Shown: piece after piece, positions 8,914 through 17,728 of the stretch
Layout of the letters: the number at the start of each line of letters is the position of its first letter
How positions within the stretch are numbered: position 1 is the first letter of the stretch
NCBI RefSeq assembly: GCF_040939305.1
Contig: NZ_CP162511.1
Span: forward strand, 3,906,001-3,970,000
Source: Herbiconiux sp. A18JL235
GTDB lineage: Bacteria > Actinomycetota > Actinomycetes > Actinomycetales > Microbacteriaceae
DNA length: 64,000 nucleotides
Direction: 5' to 3'
The notes under the pieces: generated by a model
The model's database searches: none
What the model was told of the DNA's origin: nothing
What the model saw: only the letters and a program-made list of their open reading frames with translations
Translations under genes and position numbers: made by a program

Positions 8914-10149
8914 TCAGGCGGGCGATGTCGGCCGACGCTTCCCCAGCATCCCGATGCCCACACCGGCGCACAGCGCGGCGATCAGGCACATGCCGATGAC
9001 CGTGAGGAGCGTCGCCGTCCAGCCCGCCCCGTCGTACACGAGACCCACGGCCCACCCGAAGAAGGCGGTGCCGCCGAGCCAGGAGAGCTGGTAGAGGGCG
9101 GTGGCCTGGCCCCGCCCCAGCTGCGCCCACCGACCGCTCAGGCCGCTGGCCACCGGATGCGCGCTGAAGCATCCGATCGTGAAGACGACGAGCCCGACGA
9201 TGACGAGCGGCAGCCAGTCGCTGAAGAGCATCGCGAGGCCGAGGATCATGACGGCGATGCCGCCGAGCATCACCCGCAAGTAGCCGAGGCGTCCGCCGAG
9301 GCTGCCCGAGACCCGGCTGGCCACCGTGCCGGAGAGGTAAGCGACGAAGAGCAGGCTGACGAGGGCCTCGGGCACGAAGAACGGCTGCCCGGTGAGGCGG
9401 AAGCCGAGGTAGTTGTAGACGACCGAGAAGGCGCCCATGAGCAGGAAGCCGAGGGCGTAGAGCGCGAGCATGACGGGGTCGCGGAGCTGGAACAGGATGC
9501 GCGTGCGCAGCGGTGGGCCGGACGGCCCGGTTCGCACGAAGCCCTGCGGTCTCGGCACGATGAGGAGGAAGAGAGCCGCCGCGACGGCGCCGAGCACGGA
9601 GACGGCGAGGAGCCCGGTGCGCCAGCCCACGATCTCACTGAGCGGGCCCGCCACGAGGCGGCCGGCGATGCCGCCGATGGTGTTGCCCGCCACGTAGGTG
9701 CCGGCGGCCACCCCCACCCAGGAGCCGTGGAGCTCCTCGGCGAGGTACGCGACAGCGATGGCGGGCACCGCACCGAGGGCGAGCCCGGTGAGGCCCCGCA
9801 GAAGGAGCACCGACTCGAAGGTCGGCATGAGCGGCACCAGCAGCGAGAGCAGGGTCGCCGACACGAGCGAGATGCGCATCGCCGCCACCCGCCCGATGCG
9901 GTCGGCCACCGACGCCCAGGGAAGCACCGAGAGGGCGAGCCCGATGGTCGTCGCCGACACCGTCAGCGCCGCGCTCGCGGCCGGGATGCCGAGCTCACGC
10001 CCCAGCGCGGGCAGCACCGCCTGCGCGTCGAAGATCTGCGCGAACGTCGCGAACCCGGCGGCGAACAGCGCCACCACGATGCGCGTGTACGACCGCTCGC
10101 CCCGCTCGAACCCGCGCCACGGCGGCGGCGGTTCGGGGGGCGCGGGCAC
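8914..10149 (-). CDS. MFS transporter, YnfM-like drug/sugar efflux type
   Basis: Twelve-helix major-facilitator protein of 411 residues from a GTG start at 10149, or 430 from an ATG at 10206. I prefer the GTG because the ATG would leave only six bases to the divergent regulator gene. The first helix starts at IVVALFAAGFATFAQ, and the helix 2-3 loop has the MFS signature variant ADRIGRVAAMR. A basic loop lies mid-protein (VPRPQGFVRTGP). Homologues such as YnfM and arabinose exporters are efflux pumps. It is convergent with the sugar-acid operon and divergent from a LacI gene, which may control it. Substrate unknown. Confidence 0.85.
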   Translation of the reverse strand: MPAPPEPPPPWRGFERGERSYTRIVVALFAAGFATFAQIFDAQAVLPALGRELGIPAASAALTVSATTIGLALSVLPWASVADRIGRVAAMRISLVSATLLSLLVPLMPTFESVLLLRGLTGLALGAVPAIAVAYLAEELHGSWVGVAAGTYVAGNTIGGIAGRLVAGPLSEIVGWRTGLLAVSVLGAVAAALFLLIVPRPQGFVRTGPSGPPLRTRILFQLRDPVMLALYALGFLLMGAFSVVYNYLGFRLTGQPFFVPEALVSLLFVAYLSGTVASRVSGSLGGRLGYLRVMLGGIAVMILGLAMLFSDWLPLVIVGLVVFTIGCFSAHPVASGLSGRWAQLGRGQATALYQLSWLGGTAFFGWAVGLVYDGAGWTATLLTVIGMCLIAALCAGVGIGMLGKRRPTSPA

Positions 10150-10212
10150 GCGACAAGCCTGCCACGCGCTCGCGCGGATCCCGGGCGCTGATGCGGCAGA
10201 TACCATGAGCGC

Positions 10213-11220
10213 ATGAAGCCCGATCGCGATCTCGGCCTGGCGGCGGTCGCGCGCGTCGCCGGGGTCTCGGCGGCGACGGTGTCGAACGTCATCAATCGTC
10301 CGCACATGGTGAGCGCCGAGACCCAGGAGCGCGTGCGCCGCGCGATCACCGAGCTCGATTTCGTGCCCAACCGGGCTGCCGCCACTCTGCGCCAGGGCAC
10401 CAACCGACTGCTCGGCCTCGTCATCCCCGACGTCGCCAACCCCTTCTACTCGGCCATCGCGAGTGCCGTCGCCGACGCCGCCGACCGCAACCGCTTCACC
10501 CTCGCGCTGTGCCCGAGCCACGAAGACCACGACCGGGAACTCCGCCATTTCGAGATGCTCGCCGAGCAGCGGGCCGCCGGGGCCCTGGTGGTGCCGATGA
10601 GCGCAGATGCCTCGCGCCTGAACAGGCTTCGGATGGTCGGCACCCGCCTGGTGCTGGTCGACCGCATCGCGCCGAGCGACGACGGCTGCTCCGTCGCGAT
10701 CGACGACGTGCTGGGGGGAGCTCTGGCCACCGGGCATCTCCTCACCTCGGGCCCTCCGCACCTCACGCTCGTGAACGGCCCGCGCTCGATCCCCCAGTGC
10801 GAAGACCGTCGCACGGGGGCGTTCCGGGCGTTCGAGACGGCTGGGCTCGAACCGCGGATCGTGGAGTACGAGTCGGAGCACATGGTGCTGGCCGAGGGTG
10901 AAGAGATCGGCCGGCGCATCGCGGAGGACGGTGCGCCGTTGATGATCTTCTGCACGAACGACCAGTTGGCGATCGGGGTGATCCGAGGGCTCGCGTCAGC
11001 CGGTATCGGTACCCCGTCGGACGCGCGGGTCGTCGGTTACGGAGACCTCGCCATCGCCGAGATGTCGACCCTTCCTCTCACCAGCGTGGCTCAGCCGAAG
11101 GCCGATCTCGGCACGCGTGCGGTGGAGCTGCTCATGGCCGAGTTGCAGGACGGGCCGGCCCACCACCACCATGCCGACATCCTGTCTCCGCGCCTGATCA
11201 TTCGCGAGTCCGCGCCGTAG
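10213..11220 (+). CDS. LacI-family transcriptional regulator
   Basis: DNA-binding repressor of 335 residues. The N-terminal helix-turn-helix is at about residues 8-27 (LAAVARVAGVSAATVSNVI), followed by the hinge helix with RQGTNRLLGLVIPD and a periplasmic-binding-like sensor domain. No ribosome site precedes the ATG. A TACCAT hexamer ends six bases upstream, which would suit a leaderless message. The gene ends 20 bases before a strong promoter whose start region holds the palindrome TTTAATCGATTAAA, the size and symmetry expected for a LacI operator. It therefore probably controls the downstream importer and isomerase. Confidence 0.9.
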   Translation: MKPDRDLGLAAVARVAGVSAATVSNVINRPHMVSAETQERVRRAITELDFVPNRAAATLRQGTNRLLGLVIPDVANPFYSAIASAVADAADRNRFTLALCPSHEDHDRELRHFEMLAEQRAAGALVVPMSADASRLNRLRMVGTRLVLVDRIAPSDDGCSVAIDDVLGGALATGHLLTSGPPHLTLVNGPRSIPQCEDRRTGAFRAFETAGLEPRIVEYESEHMVLAEGEEIGRRIAEDGAPLMIFCTNDQLAIGVIRGLASAGIGTPSDARVVGYGDLAIAEMSTLPLTSVAQPKADLGTRAVELLMAELQDGPAHHHHADILSPRLIIRESAP

Positions 11221-11240
11221 CGGGCGCCCGAGCGCCGATC

Positions 11241-11269
11241 TTGACGGTGTCGGCGGCTCTGTGTATGGT
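11241..11269 (+). promoter_or_regulatory. Predicted sigma-70-type promoter of the RbsA-type operon
   Basis: TTGACG (11241-11246) and TATGGT (11264-11269) are separated by exactly 17 bases, a near-consensus promoter. Transcription would start near 11275, inside the palindrome described next. Confidence 0.75.
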
Positions 11270-11273
11270 CGCA

Positions 11274-11287
11274 TTTAATCGATTAAA
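11274..11287. promoter_or_regulatory. Palindromic operator at the predicted transcription start
   Basis: TTTAATCGATTAAA is a perfect 14-base palindrome with the central CG typical of LacI-family operators. It lies in otherwise GC-rich DNA, directly over the predicted +1 of the importer operon, so a bound repressor would block the promoter. The LacI gene ending at 11220 is the likely partner. Confidence 0.75.
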
Positions 11288-11313
11288 AGATCGATATCGG
11301 ACGATTCGGGAAC

Positions 11314-12861
11314 ATGCCAATGACGACACCCACGACGCCCGCGAGCGCAGTCGCCGCCGCGGAGTCCGCTCTCTCCCTGCGGCACGCGAGCAAGACCTTC
11401 GGGCCGGTGGTCGCCCTTGCCGATGGCTGCATCGACATCCGGCCCGGAGAGATCCACGCGCTCGTCGGGGAGAACGGCGCCGGCAAGTCGACCCTCGTGA
11501 AGATCCTGGCCGGGGTGCACCAGCCCGACGGTGGAGAGTTCCTGGTGAACGGCGAGCCGGCGAGCTTCCGCACCCCGGCCGACAGCAAGTCGGCCGGCAT
11601 CTCGGTGATCTATCAGGAGCCGACGCTCTTCCCCGACCTGACCGTCGCCGAGAACATCTTCATCGGCCGGCAGCCGCGCAACCGCGCCGGCCTGATCAAC
11701 CGCCCCGAGATGCGTCGCCAGGCGCGGGAGCTGTTCTCCCGCCTCGGCGTCCCCATCGACCCCGACCGCGTCGCGGAGGGTCTCTCGATCGCCGACCAGC
11801 AGATCATCGAGATCGCCAAGGCCATCTCGCTCGACGCCCGGGTGCTCGTGATGGACGAGCCGACCGCTGCCCTCTCAGGTCTCGAGGTCGACCGCCTGTT
11901 CGGGGTCGCTCGTTCCCTGCGCGAGCGCGGTGCGGGCATCCTGTTCATCTCCCACCGCTTCGAGGAGGTCTTCGCCCTCTGTGACCGCATCACGGTCATG
12001 CGCGACGGCCGGTACATCTCGACGCACGAGACAGCCACCGTCACGGTCGACGAGATCGTGCGCGAGATGGTCGGCCGCAGCATCGACGCGCTGTTCCCGA
12101 AGGGCGAAGCCGAGATCGGCGCCACGGTGCTGAAGGTCGAGGGCCTCTGTCGCGCCGGTGTGTTCCGCGACATCGATTTCGAGGTGCGCTCGGGTGAGAT
12201 CGTGGCGCTGGCCGGCCTCGTCGGCGCCGGCCGAACCGAGGTGGTGCGGGCCGTGTTCGGTGTCGACCGCTACGACGCCGGCCGTGTGAGCGTCGATGGC
12301 ACACCGCTTCGCCCGCACAGTCCGCAGGCGGCGATCGACGCCGGAATCGGGCTGGTGCCCGAAGACCGCCGCAAGCAGGGGCTCGTCATGGACCTCTCGG
12401 TGGCAAGGAACGCCACCCTCACCCTCCGCAAGACCCTCGCGCGGTTCGGTCTCCTCGACGGTCGCGCCGAGCGCCGGGCCGCCGAGGAGTGGTCGAAGCG
12501 CCTGCAGGTGAAGACCGGGTCGCAGGACTACGCGGTCTCGACCCTGTCCGGCGGAAATCAGCAGAAGGTCGTGCTCGCCAAGTGGCTCGCCACCCTGCCG
12601 AAGCTCATCATCGTCGACGAACCCACGCGCGGCATCGACGTCGGCACCAAGTCCGAGGTGCACCGCCTGCTCTCCGATCTCGCCGGCCGGGGCATCGCGG
12701 TGCTGATGATCTCGTCGGAGCTCCCGGAGGTGCTCGGGATGGCCGACCGCGTGCTCGTGATGCACGAGGGAAGGATCACCGCCGAGCTCTCCCGCGAGGA
12801 CGCCACGGCGGAACGCGTGATGCATGCCGCCACCGCCACCACGAAGGGAGCCGCCGCATGA
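11314..12861 (+). CDS. Sugar ABC transporter ATP-binding protein, RbsA/MglA type (two ATPase domains)
   Basis: Duplicated ATPase of 515 residues that powers a CUT2 sugar importer. The N-terminal domain has Walker [10 protein letters not shown] (residues 52-60) and Walker [11 protein letters not shown]. The C-terminal domain has LSGGNQQK and [12 protein letters not shown], while its Walker A region is degenerate, as usual in this family. An in-frame second ATG at 11320 is an alternative start; no clear ribosome site favours either. The stop overlaps the next permease by four bases. The neighbours are two permeases and a RhaS-like binding protein, so the substrate is probably a pentose or 6-deoxyhexose. 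Confidence 0.93.
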   Translation: MPMTTPTTPASAVAAAESALSLRHASKTFGPVVALADGCIDIRPGEIHALVGENGAGKSTLVKILAGVHQPDGGEFLVNGEPASFRTPADSKSAGISVIYQEPTLFPDLTVAENIFIGRQPRNRAGLINRPEMRRQARELFSRLGVPIDPDRVAEGLSIADQQIIEIAKAISLDARVLVMDEPTAALSGLEVDRLFGVARSLRERGAGILFISHRFEEVFALCDRITVMRDGRYISTHETATVTVDEIVREMVGRSIDALFPKGEAEIGATVLKVEGLCRAGVFRDIDFEVRSGEIVALAGLVGAGRTEVVRAVFGVDRYDAGRVSVDGTPLRPHSPQAAIDAGIGLVPEDRRKQGLVMDLSVARNATLTLRKTLARFGLLDGRAERRAAEEWSKRLQVKTGSQDYAVSTLSGGNQQKVVLAKWLATLPKLIIVDEPTRGIDVGTKSEVHRLLSDLAGRGIAVLMISSELPEVLGMADRVLVMHEGRITAELSREDATAERVMHAATATTKGAAA

Positions 12862-13838
12862 GGGCCCTCCTCCGGCAGCGCGAGGTCCCGGTCGCTGCGG
12901 CACTCGTCGTGCTGGTGCTCGTCACCTTCGCGCTCAACCCCCTCTTCCTCTCGCCGCAGAGCGTCAAAGACCTGCTCTTGAACGCGACGATCATGATCAT
13001 CCTCGCGGTGGGTCAGGCGCTCGTGATCATCACCCGCAACGTCGATCTGTCGATCGGGTCGATCGTGGGGCTGGTGGCCTTCGGCACGGGCACGCTGTTC
13101 GACGTCGCACCAGGCATCCCCATCCCGCTCGTCTTTGTCGTGGGCGTCGTCTTCGGTGGTCTGCTCGGCGCCGTCAACGGCCTCCTGGTCACCCTTGCGA
13201 AGGTTCCGGCGCTCGTCATCACCCTGGGCACGCTCTACATCTACCGCGGCATCCTCTCCACGTGGGCGGGCAGCAAACAGTACTTTTCGGGCGACAACCC
13301 CAAGGCGTTCGGCCAGCTCTCGGTCGACACCTTCTTCGGCTTCCCGATCATCACGATCATGGCGGTCGCCGCGGTGGTGATCGTCGCCGTCGTGCTCGCG
13401 TTCCGCCGAGGCGGCCGCGACCTCTATGCGATCGGTTCCGACCCCGGGGCCGCGAAGCTCTTCGGCATACCCGTAGCACGCCGGGTGATGGCCGCGTTCA
13501 TCGCCTGCGGTGCGCTCACCGGGCTCGCCGGCATCCTGTACACCTCCCGCTACAACTCCGTCGGCGCGCTCACCGGCACCGGGCTCGAACTCGATGTCGT
13601 GGCAGCTGTCGTCGTAGGCGGTGTCGCCATCTTCGGAGGCTCGGGAACGGTGGTGGGCGCCGCGATCGGCGCGGTGCTCCTGTCCACCATCACGAGCTCC
13701 CTCACCGCGACCCGCGTCGACAAATTCTGGCAACAGGCCATCGTGGGCGTGCTGATCCTCGCGGCCATCGTCGTCGACCGCGTGGTGAGCATCCGACGAA
13801 CCAGGAAGCTACGAGTAAGCGAGGCCCGCGATGTCTGA
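12858..13838 (+). CDS. Sugar ABC transporter permease, RbsC type
   Basis: Membrane subunit of the CUT2 importer, 326 residues with about eight to ten helices. The region [12 protein letters not shown] and the later [11 protein letters not shown] and [16 protein letters not shown] segments are characteristic of RbsC/AraH-type permeases. The ATG start overlaps the ATPase stop (ATGA), and its end overlaps the following permease by eight bases. Two different permease genes side by side, rather than one used as a homodimer, resemble the rhamnose-type (RhaPQ) arrangement. Confidence 0.92.
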   Translation: MRALLRQREVPVAAALVVLVLVTFALNPLFLSPQSVKDLLLNATIMIILAVGQALVIITRNVDLSIGSIVGLVAFGTGTLFDVAPGIPIPLVFVVGVVFGGLLGAVNGLLVTLAKVPALVITLGTLYIYRGILSTWAGSKQYFSGDNPKAFGQLSVDTFFGFPIITIMAVAAVVIVAVVLAFRRGGRDLYAIGSDPGAAKLFGIPVARRVMAAFIACGALTGLAGILYTSRYNSVGALTGTGLELDVVAAVVVGGVAIFGGSGTVVGAAIGAVLLSTITSSLTATRVDKFWQQAIVGVLILAAIVVDRVVSIRRTRKLRVSEARDV

Positions 13839-14886
13839 GACGCTCACCGGTACCTCGGCCCCCTCCCGGCGCGGATTCCCGCGCTGGCTGCGCGGGAACG
13901 ACGCCATCATCTTCGCCGTGCTGATCGTCGTGATCGTCGTCTCGATGATCTCGGTGAAGAACTTCGCCAGCACGCTCACGGTGGGGTTCCTGCTCATCCA
14001 GATCGTGCCGATCATCCTCATCGCCATGCCGATGGCACTCGTCATCATCTCGGGCGAGATCGACCTCTCGGTGGCCAGCACCGCCGGCCTCACCAGCGCC
14101 GTCATGGGAGTGCTGTGGCGTGACAGCGGTCTCGACATCGGGGTCGTCATCGTGCTGTGCCTGCTCGTGGGAGTTGCCGCCGGAGCCTTCAACGGATTTC
14201 TCATCACGACGCTCGGGCTGCCGTCGCTGGCCGTCACCATCGGCACGCTGGCACTTTACCGAGGGCTCGCGCTCGTCGTCATCGGCGATGGAAAGGTGTC
14301 GAACTTCCCCGCGGAGCTCACCGCGTTCTCCACTGCCAAGATCGGCTCGACCGGCATCCCCGTGGTGATGGTGCTGGTGCTGGTGGTCATCTCCTTCTTC
14401 GGAGTGCTGCTGCACTTCACCCCGTTCGGCCGTGGCCTGTTCGCCCTCGGCTACAGCACCGAGGCCGCGACCTTCGTGGGTATCCGGGTCGGTCACGCGA
14501 AGTTCTGGCTGTTCGTCGCCACCGGAGTCGTCTCCGCCCTCGTGGGCGTCTATTGGACGCTCCGCTTCGCCAGTGCCGGCCCCGACAACGCGACCGGCAT
14601 CGAGCTCAGCGTCATCGCGGCGGTGCTGCTCGGCGGGGTCTCGATCTTCGGCGGCAAGGGGTCCATTCCCGGCGTGGTCGGCGGGGTGCTGCTCATCGGC
14701 ACCCTCACCTACGCGCTGCGGCTGGCGAAAGTACCCGAGACCACGCTCGTCATCGTCACGGGCGCCCTGCTCGTGATCTCCGTCGTCGGGCCCAGCCTCA
14801 CCGGCTGGATCCGCGAGCGCGTCCGGCTGGCCCGGGTGCGCCGAGAAGTCCAGAGGTTGTCCGCCTCCGGAACCGCAGACGCCTAA
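13831..14886 (+). CDS. Sugar ABC transporter permease, RbsC/RhaQ type
   Basis: Second CUT2 permease (351 residues), paralogous to the preceding one. It has the same landmarks: GEIDLSVASTAGL, ALGYSTEAATFVGI and SIFGGKGSIPGVVGG. It probably forms a heterodimer with its partner. The eight-base overlap with the upstream gene indicates co-translation. A 32-base gap separates it from the binding-protein gene, which has its own strong ribosome site, consistent with the higher amount of binding protein needed. Confidence 0.92.
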   Translation: MSETLTGTSAPSRRGFPRWLRGNDAIIFAVLIVVIVVSMISVKNFASTLTVGFLLIQIVPIILIAMPMALVIISGEIDLSVASTAGLTSAVMGVLWRDSGLDIGVVIVLCLLVGVAAGAFNGFLITTLGLPSLAVTIGTLALYRGLALVVIGDGKVSNFPAELTAFSTAKIGSTGIPVVMVLVLVVISFFGVLLHFTPFGRGLFALGYSTEAATFVGIRVGHAKFWLFVATGVVSALVGVYWTLRFASAGPDNATGIELSVIAAVLLGGVSIFGGKGSIPGVVGGVLLIGTLTYALRLAKVPETTLVIVTGALLVISVVGPSLTGWIRERVRLARVRREVQRLSASGTADA

Positions 14887-14918
14887 TGCACCAGGCGTGC
14901 CCTCAGAAAGGAAGAACA

Positions 14919-15995
14919 ATGGAGTTGTTTCACATGCCCAGGAGTTCACGCTCCCGCACCGGGCGGCGCTTCGCATCCGTGGCTGCCATCGCAGCGACCG
15001 TCGCCCTCGTCGCGACCGGATGCGCCGGTTCGTCGACCGACGCAGGCTCGACCGGCAGCGCAGGCGGTGACGACGCAGGGTCGATCGTGTTCCTGCCCAA
15101 GCAGCTGAACAACCCGTACACCGACGTCGTGCTCGGCGGCGGCGACACGGCGGCTGCCGAGATCGGGTTCGAAGCCTCCACCCTCGGCCCGCTGGAGGCC
15201 AGCGCCAGTGCGCAGGTGCCCTTCATCGAGCAGGCGACACAGGAGGGTGCGAACGTCATCGTCATCGCGGCGAACGACCCCGACGCCGTCGGCCCCTCGC
15301 TCCAGCAGGCCCGCGAGGCCGGCGCGAAGATCGTGGCGTTCGACTCCGACACCGACCCCGACTTCCGCGACGTGTTCGTGAGCCAGGTCGTGGCGAAAGA
15401 CGTCGCACTCGTGCAGCTCGAGATGATCGACCAGCAGCTCGGCGACGCGGGCGGCGACATCGCCATCCTGTCGGCCACGGCGACCGCCACCAACCAGAAC
15501 GAGTGGATCGCGTTCATGGAGGACGAGCTGAAGTCGAACCCCGACTACGCCAACCTCAACCTCGTGACCACGGTCTACGGCGACGACGACGCCGACAAGT
15601 CGTTCAAGGAGGCCCAGGGCCTGCTGCAGAGCTACCCGAACCTCAAGGGCATCATCTCGCCCACCACCGTCGGCATCGCCGCGGCAGCGAAGTACCTCTC
15701 CACCTCGGACTACAAGGGCAAGGTGGCCCTCACGGGCCTGGGCCTTCCGAACGAGATGCGCGAGTTCATCAAAGACGGCACCGTGACCGAGTTCGCGCTC
15801 TGGGACCCGGCGCAGCTCGGCTACGTCGCCGCCTACGCCGGCCAGGCGCTCCGCGACGGCACCATCACGGGTGCCGAGGGCGACACCTTCACCGCCGGTG
15901 ACCTGGGCGAGAAGACGGTCGGCAGCGACGGCATCATCATCGTCGGCCCGCCCACCAAGTTCAACGCCGAGAACATCGACGACTACGACTTCTGA
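14919..15995 (+). CDS. Sugar-binding lipoprotein of ABC transporter, RhaS-like
   Basis: Extracytoplasmic solute-binding protein of 358 residues. A basic N-terminus and hydrophobic segment end in a lipobox-like VATGC, so it is probably lipid-anchored. The mature start (IVFLPKQLNNPYTDVVLGGG) matches the pattern of rhamnose-type RhaS binding proteins of the ribose-binding-protein superfamily. AAAGGAAG lies six bases before the ATG at 14919. The adjoining isomerase-family gene supports pentose or deoxyhexose uptake; the exact sugar cannot be read here. Confidence 0.9.
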   Translation: MELFHMPRSSRSRTGRRFASVAAIAATVALVATGCAGSSTDAGSTGSAGGDDAGSIVFLPKQLNNPYTDVVLGGGDTAAAEIGFEASTLGPLEASASAQVPFIEQATQEGANVIVIAANDPDAVGPSLQQAREAGAKIVAFDSDTDPDFRDVFVSQVVAKDVALVQLEMIDQQLGDAGGDIAILSATATATNQNEWIAFMEDELKSNPDYANLNLVTTVYGDDDADKSFKEAQGLLQSYPNLKGIISPTTVGIAAAAKYLSTSDYKGKVALTGLGLPNEMREFIKDGTVTEFALWDPAQLGYVAAYAGQALRDGTITGAEGDTFTAGDLGEKTVGSDGIIIVGPPTKFNAENIDDYDF

Positions 15996-16010
15996 GTCGA
16001 AGTAAGCCAG

Positions 16011-16040
16011 GCCGGCGCTCGGGTACCTCCGGGCGCCGGC
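16011..16040 (+). terminator. Strong intercistronic hairpin after the binding-protein gene
   Basis: A 12-pair stem (one T:G pair) with a six-base loop spans exactly this interval. It is followed by TTCCTTC rather than a full T run. It sits 15 bases after the binding-protein stop and 29 before the isomerase start. It could be a partial terminator or an mRNA-stabilising hairpin that sets more binding protein than isomerase. Confidence 0.6.
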
Positions 16041-16069
16041 TTCCTTCAGCACGCCCACCAGGAAGAGAC

Positions 16070-17518
16070 ATGAGCATCCTCACACCGTTCCACCGGCGCA
16101 AGACCCGAATCGGCCTCGTCGCCGGCGGTCTCGCGGCCTACTGGCCCCAGTTCCCCGAACTGCTGCCGCAACTGCAGAAGTCCTCGGCCTACGTGACCAG
16201 CAGGTTCAACGAGCTCGACGCCGAGGTCGTCGACGTGGGCTTCGTCTCGGATGCGCAGGAGGCGCAGGTCGCCGCCGAGAAGCTGCGGGTCGCCGACTGC
16301 GACCTCATCGTGATCTTCCTCACCACCTACCTCACCTCCTCGATGGTGCTGCCCATCGCCCAGAAGTCGCAGACGCCCGTGCTGGTGATAGATCTCCAGC
16401 CGACCGAGGCCATGGATCACGCGAACTTCGACACGGGCGAATGGCTCGCCTACTGCGGCCAATGCCCCGTGCCCGAGGTCGCGAACGTCTTCGCGCGCGC
16501 CGGCATCCCGTTCCGCTCGGTCTCTGGCCATCTCACCCAGGAGTCGGCCTGGACGCGCATCGACCAGTGGGTTCACGCCGCGGGCGTGCGTGCACGGCTC
16601 CGCACGGCGCGGCACGGCCTGATGGGCCATCTCTACCCCGGCATGCTCGACGTCTCCACCGACCTCACCCTCGTGCAGACCCAGTTCGGTTCGCACGTCG
16701 AGGTGCTCGAGTTCGACGACCTGCGCGTGCGGGTCGACGAGGTGACGGATGCGCAGGTCGCCGACCGCGTCGCCCTCGCGCGGGAGTTGTTCACGATCGA
16801 CGGATCGGTGAACCAAGACGACTTCGACTGGGGAGCGAGGGTCTCGGTCGCCCTCGACCGGCTGGTCACCGACTTCGACCTCGACTCCGTCGCCTACTAC
16901 CACCGGGGCTTGCAGGGCGAGCAGCACGAGCGACTCGGCGCCGGCATGATCTTGGGGTCGTCGATCCTGACCGCCCGCGGAATCCCGATGGCCGGTGAGT
17001 ACGAGCTGCGCACCTCGATCGCCATGCTCGCCGCGCAGGCGATCGGCTCCGGTGGCTCGTTCACCGAGATCCAGGCCATCAATTTCCACGACGACGTCGT
17101 GGAGATGGGGCACGACGGGCCCGCGCACCTCGCCGTCTCGGCGCGCGACCCGCTGCTCAGGGGACTCGGGATCTACCACGGCAAGCGGGGTTGGGGCGTC
17201 TCGGTCGAGTTCGACGTGCAGCCCGGCCCCGTCACCACCTTCGGACTCGGACAGGACCGCGACGGGTCGTTCGTCTTCATCACCTCGGAGGGCACCGTCG
17301 TGCCGGGCCCGCTGCTCGAGATCGGCAACACGACCTCACGCGTCGACTTCGGCGGCGACCCCGGCGAGTGGGTCGACGAGTGGTCGCAGACCGGCATCGG
17401 CCACCACTGGGCGCTCTGCGTCGGGCACCGCGCCGCCGACATCAAGGCAGCAGCCGCGCTGCTGGGCGTCGAGCACCGGCACGTTGACATGAGCGCCAGG
17501 CGGAGCTGGGCGGTCTAG
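16070..17518 (+). CDS. L-arabinose/L-fucose isomerase-family protein (AraA-like)
   Basis: Cytoplasmic metal-dependent sugar isomerase of 482 residues. The N-terminal Rossmann-like domain starts RIGLVAGGLAAYW. The C-terminal part has AGMILGSSILTARGIPMAGEYEL and the acidic/histidine segment FHDDVVEMGHDGPAH, in the positions of AraA metal ligands. It is the last gene of the importer operon, suggesting that the imported aldose is isomerised to a ketose. No kinase or ketose-phosphate epimerase lies nearby, so the later steps are encoded elsewhere or the reaction differs from AraA. Ribosome site AGGAAGAG precedes the ATG. Confidence 0.8.
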   Translation: MSILTPFHRRKTRIGLVAGGLAAYWPQFPELLPQLQKSSAYVTSRFNELDAEVVDVGFVSDAQEAQVAAEKLRVADCDLIVIFLTTYLTSSMVLPIAQKSQTPVLVIDLQPTEAMDHANFDTGEWLAYCGQCPVPEVANVFARAGIPFRSVSGHLTQESAWTRIDQWVHAAGVRARLRTARHGLMGHLYPGMLDVSTDLTLVQTQFGSHVEVLEFDDLRVRVDEVTDAQVADRVALARELFTIDGSVNQDDFDWGARVSVALDRLVTDFDLDSVAYYHRGLQGEQHERLGAGMILGSSILTARGIPMAGEYELRTSIAMLAAQAIGSGGSFTEIQAINFHDDVVEMGHDGPAHLAVSARDPLLRGLGIYHGKRGWGVSVEFDVQPGPVTTFGLGQDRDGSFVFITSEGTVVPGPLLEIGNTTSRVDFGGDPGEWVDEWSQTGIGHHWALCVGHRAADIKAAAALLGVEHRHVDMSARRSWAV

Positions 17519-17574
17519 CCGATCCGAGTGCGTCGACGGCGCCGTCGGTCGACCGTCGAGGGAGCGCCGGCCCT

Positions 17575-17592
17575 CCGCAAATTGCGCAAATT
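17575..17592. promoter_or_regulatory. TTTGCG-repeat motif before the MHS transporter
   Basis: Read on the minus strand, the site is AATTTGCGCAATTTGCGG. It matches 15 of 18 positions of a site at 21663-21680 upstream of the FAD oxidoreductase. Both lie a few bases upstream of a predicted -35 box, a position suited to an activator. It lies in the 210-base gap after the isomerase gene, which otherwise holds only GC-rich inverted repeats (17534-17547). Confidence 0.5.
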
Positions 17593-17595
17593 CGG

Positions 17596-17625
17596 TTGTT
17601 CGGCCGTCGCAGCCCGCCATAGCTT
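17596..17625 (+). promoter_or_regulatory. Predicted promoter of the MHS transporter gene
   Basis: TTGTTC (17596-17601) and TAGCTT (17620-17625) with an 18-base spacer. The leader would be roughly 95 bases before the ATG. Confidence 0.45.
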
Positions 17626-17728
17626 GAGGCTCTCGTAGCAACAGAGTCGGTGCCACATCGGGAACCGGCTCAGCCTCCCTCAAGCGGACAGCAGACGGCT
17701 GCTCCCGCCTTTCGCGAAAGGAAGCACC

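Noticed and set aside
7510..10191. Plus-strand open frame of nearly 900 codons across the esterase and exporter genes
   Set aside because: It spans two convergent real genes, encodes an Arg/Pro-rich composition and matches no domain; a GC-shadow.
17534..17547. CGACGGCGCCGTCG palindrome after the isomerase gene as a terminator or operator
   Set aside because: Self-complementary without a loop and no T run; such GC palindromes are expected by chance in DNA of this composition.
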